Below, piece by piece: positions 62,233 to 64,000 of a DNA stretch of 64,000 nt. Position 1 is the stretch's first letter, and each line of letters starts with the position of its first letter. The position numbers and the translations under genes are program-made. The stretch covers positions 62,001 to 126,000 of the forward strand of contig LJHR01000015.1 of the NCBI GenBank assembly GCA_001296005.1. Direction: 5' to 3'. This DNA is from an alpha proteobacterium AAP38 (lineage in GTDB: Bacteria > Pseudomonadota > Alphaproteobacteria > Azospirillales > Azospirillaceae). The notes under the pieces were generated by a model. That model ran no database searches. It saw only the letters and a program-made list of their open reading frames with translations, and had not been told where the DNA came from.

Positions 62233-62302
62233 GACACAGACGATAGGACGCCGACAGCAGCCCGGCAAGGTGGGGCGATTGCGACAGGCTGTCCCGCCGA
62301 CT

Positions 62303-62977
62303 ATGTTAAGCCCACCCCTGCCCCCGCCCGGATGCCCCCAATTGAAGCGCGCCGCCATCGACGAATTCTTCCGCCGCCTGTCGGAGGCCAATCCGGAACC
62401 GAAGACGGAGCTGGAATATTCCAACCCCTATACATTGCTGGTGGCCGTCGTTCTGTCGGCCCAGGCCACCGATGTCGGCGTGAACAAGGCGACCCGGGCG
62501 CTGTTCGAAAAGGCCGACAATCCGACGGCCATGGTGGCCCTGGGCGAGGCGGTGGTGCGCGACCATATCAAGACCATCGGCCTTTATAAGAACAAGGCCG
62601 CCAACACCATCAAGCTGTCCGAGATCCTGCTGGCCAAGCATGGCGGCGAGGTGCCGAGGCTGCGGGAGGATCTGGAGGAACTGCCGGGCGTGGGGCGCAA
62701 GACGGCTAACGTTGTCCTGAACACCGCCTTTGGGGAGCCGACCATCGCCGTCGATACCCATATTTTCCGCGTCTCCAACCGAACCGGTCTGGCGCCCGGC
62801 AAGGATGTCGATGCGGTGGAGCAGGCCCTCCTGAAGCGCGTGCCCAAGACCTGGCGCTTGAACGCGCACCATTGGCTGATCCTGCACGGGCGTTATGTCT
62901 GCAAGGCGCGCAAGCCGGATTGCCCCACCTGCATCGTCCGTGATCTTTGCGGGTTCGAGGCCAAAGTGCTGGAATAG
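62303..62977 (+). CDS. nth: Endonuclease III
   Basis: This encodes 224 residues. The DNA glycosylase/AP lyase for oxidised pyrimidines has the helix-hairpin-helix LEELPGVGRKTANVVLNTAFG, whose Lys is catalytic, the catalytic Asp in VDTHIFRVSNRTGL, and the [4Fe-4S] loop C-x6-C-x2-C-x5-C at CKARKPDCPTCIVRDLC. The start at 62303 (MLSPPLPPPGC) is the most reasonable; a longer N-terminus is possible. hemW follows 11 bases on. Confidence 0.97.
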   Translation: MLSPPLPPPGCPQLKRAAIDEFFRRLSEANPEPKTELEYSNPYTLLVAVVLSAQATDVGVNKATRALFEKADNPTAMVALGEAVVRDHIKTIGLYKNKAANTIKLSEILLAKHGGEVPRLREDLEELPGVGRKTANVVLNTAFGEPTIAVDTHIFRVSNRTGLAPGKDVDAVEQALLKRVPKTWRLNAHHWLILHGRYVCKARKPDCPTCIVRDLCGFEAKVLE

Positions 62978-62988
62978 GAAGTATGTTG

Positions 62989-64000
62989 ATGCGTACCCCG
63001 CCCCATCCGGGTTTCGCGCTTTATGTGCATTGGCCGTTCTGCGCGTCCAAATGCCCTTATTGCGACTTCAATTCCCATGTCCGGGAAAGGGTGGATCAGC
63101 CGCGCTGGGCCGAGGCCATGCTGCGCGAACTGGATCATTTCGCTGATCTGACGCCGGGCCGCACCCTGACTTCCGTCTTTTTCGGCGGCGGCACCCCGTC
63201 GCTGATGCCGCCCTCCACCGTGGAAGCCATTCTGAAGCGCGCGGATGAACGCTGGGGCCTGCCCGCCGGGACGGAAGTGACGCTGGAGGCAAACCCGACC
63301 AGCGTGGAGGCCGACAAGTTCCGTGCCTTCCGCGCCGCCGGGGTCAACCGCGTCAGCCTGGGCATCCAGGCCCTGAATGAGGCGGACCTGAAGGCCCTGG
63401 GCCGGCGGCATTCGGCGGATGAGGCGTTGACCGCCATCGGTCTGGCCCGCGCCATCTTCCCCCGATACAGCTTCGACCTGATCTATGCCCGGCCGGACCA
63501 GACCGTGGCGGCCTGGCGGGAGGAACTGTCGCGTGCCCTGGACCATGCCGTCGGGCATCTGTCGCTTTACCAGTTGACCATTGAGGAAGGTACGCAGTTC
63601 CACATGCTGCACGCCCGTGGCGAGCTGGTCCTGCCGGAGGAGGAGGTACAGGGAGAGCTTTATGCGGCGACGCAGGAGGTGCTGAACGCCGCCGGCCTGC
63701 CCGCCTATGAAGTGTCGAACCATGCGCGACCCGGCGAGGAAAGCCGCCATAACCTGACCTACTGGCGCTATGGCGATTATGTCGGCATCGGGCCGGGGGC
63801 GCATGGCCGCCTGACCCTGCCCGGCCAGGGCAAGGTCGCCACCCGCACCCACCGCGCGCCGGAGATCTGGCTGGAGCGGACGCTGGCCAATGGCACCGGC
63901 GCCAAACCGTTCGAAGCCGTGGCCGATGCCGACCGGTTGACCGAGATGCTGATGATGGGGCTACGCCTGTCGGAGGGTGTGTCGCTGGAACGGCTGGCGG
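62989..64000 (+). CDS. hemW: Radical-SAM heme chaperone HemW (3' end off window)
   Basis: 337 residues are visible, cut at the right edge. The start at ATG 62989 is favoured over 62983 because AGGAAG is then seven bases away. The radical-SAM motif is C-x3-C-x2-C in FCASKCPYCDFNSHVRER. SVFFGGGTPSLM, TLEANPTSVE, GVNRVSLGIQALNE and DLIYARPDQT mark the HemN-like family. The single Cys cluster and absence of the extra N-terminal domain of HemN point to HemW, which inserts heme into respiratory proteins. It is probably co-transcribed with nth. Confidence 0.95.
   Translation, partial: MRTPPHPGFALYVHWPFCASKCPYCDFNSHVRERVDQPRWAEAMLRELDHFADLTPGRTLTSVFFGGGTPSLMPPSTVEAILKRADERWGLPAGTEVTLEANPTSVEADKFRAFRAAGVNRVSLGIQALNEADLKALGRRHSADEALTAIGLARAIFPRYSFDLIYARPDQTVAAWREELSRALDHAVGHLSLYQLTIEEGTQFHMLHARGELVLPEEEVQGELYAATQEVLNAAGLPAYEVSNHARPGEESRHNLTYWRYGDYVGIGPGAHGRLTLPGQGKVATRTHRAPEIWLERTLANGTGAKPFEAVADADRLTEMLMMGLRLSEGVSLERLA

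Noticed and set aside
1-64000. CRISPR array, prophage, transposase, toxin-antitoxin or secretion-system cluster
   Set aside because: No regularly spaced direct repeats, integrase, transposase or effector motif found. The XRE module has a membrane protein partner, not a recognisable toxin.

Overview
This is a GC-rich alphaproteobacterial chromosome segment. The best fit is Rhodospirillales/Azospirillaceae (Niveispirillum, Nitrospirillum or Azospirillum-like). Supporting content: a class I lysyl-tRNA synthetase, RegB/RegA and ChvG/ChvI two-component systems, an IbpA-DUF1150 pair, DUF4167, a Suv3-like helicase, a TauE/TIGR02186 pair and the ccmCDEFGHI cytochrome c maturation operon. I see no phage, insertion sequence, CRISPR, rRNA or tRNA gene. 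The window reads as core chromosome with a notable load of palindromic intergenic repeats. The genus is inferred from gene content only.

Layout. 0-6 kb: end of a penicillin-acylase gene, a small membrane protein/XRE regulator module with paired palindromic operators, an exported low-complexity protein, and a Fur-type TonB receptor-DUF6607 operon. 6-16.4 kb: rlmN, a chemoreceptor, an Lrp regulator divergent from an ACT-domain pair, class I lysS, a fatty acid hydroxylase, DUF4167, a VOC protein and prmC. 16.4-24.1 kb: Suv3-like helicase and the nadABC operon behind two palindromic operators. 24.2-31 kb: lysine 2,3-aminomutase-like protein, ogt, a DUF885 peptidase and a K+/H+ antiporter. 31-39 kb: heat-shock ibpA behind an RpoH-type promoter, hldE, regBA, an orphan ABC ATPase and chvGI. 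39-45.4 kb: HugZ-like protein, serine hydrolase, S41 peptidase behind a sigma-54-type promoter, and pckA. 45.7-53 kb: AlkZ-like protein and the ccm operon. 53-64 kb: a phytochrome-like EAL protein, two unrecognised exposed or cytoskeletal-looking proteins, pcp, tauE-TIGR02186, uspA, DUF2244, nth and the start of hemW.

The most unusual signal is not a gene. At least eight copies of one intergenic element are scattered over the first 39 kb. A full copy has four consecutive hairpins (H0 to H3) and ends in a near-invariant 19-base tail, GCCCGGCGCYTGAGGGAAC. The loops are conserved (H1 GACY, H2 CCAT, H3 GGA/GGAN), while the stems change on both sides together. That is covariation readable by eye and implies selection for, or propagation of, the folded form. 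In five clearly convergent arrangements and one reverse copy the tail lies a few bases beyond the 3' end of a gene. In two copies it sits just upstream of a start codon. Two further palindromic repeat families occur once each, one of them inserted inside the ccm operon.

Other points of interest: a sigma-54 promoter with upstream TGTCCG/CGGACA palindromes before an S41 peptidase; a phytochrome-like photosensory core with no N-terminal cysteine, fused to a degenerate GGDEF (DTGEF) and an intact EAL domain; separation of chvIG from pckA; and an ATP-binding ABC protein with no visible permease.
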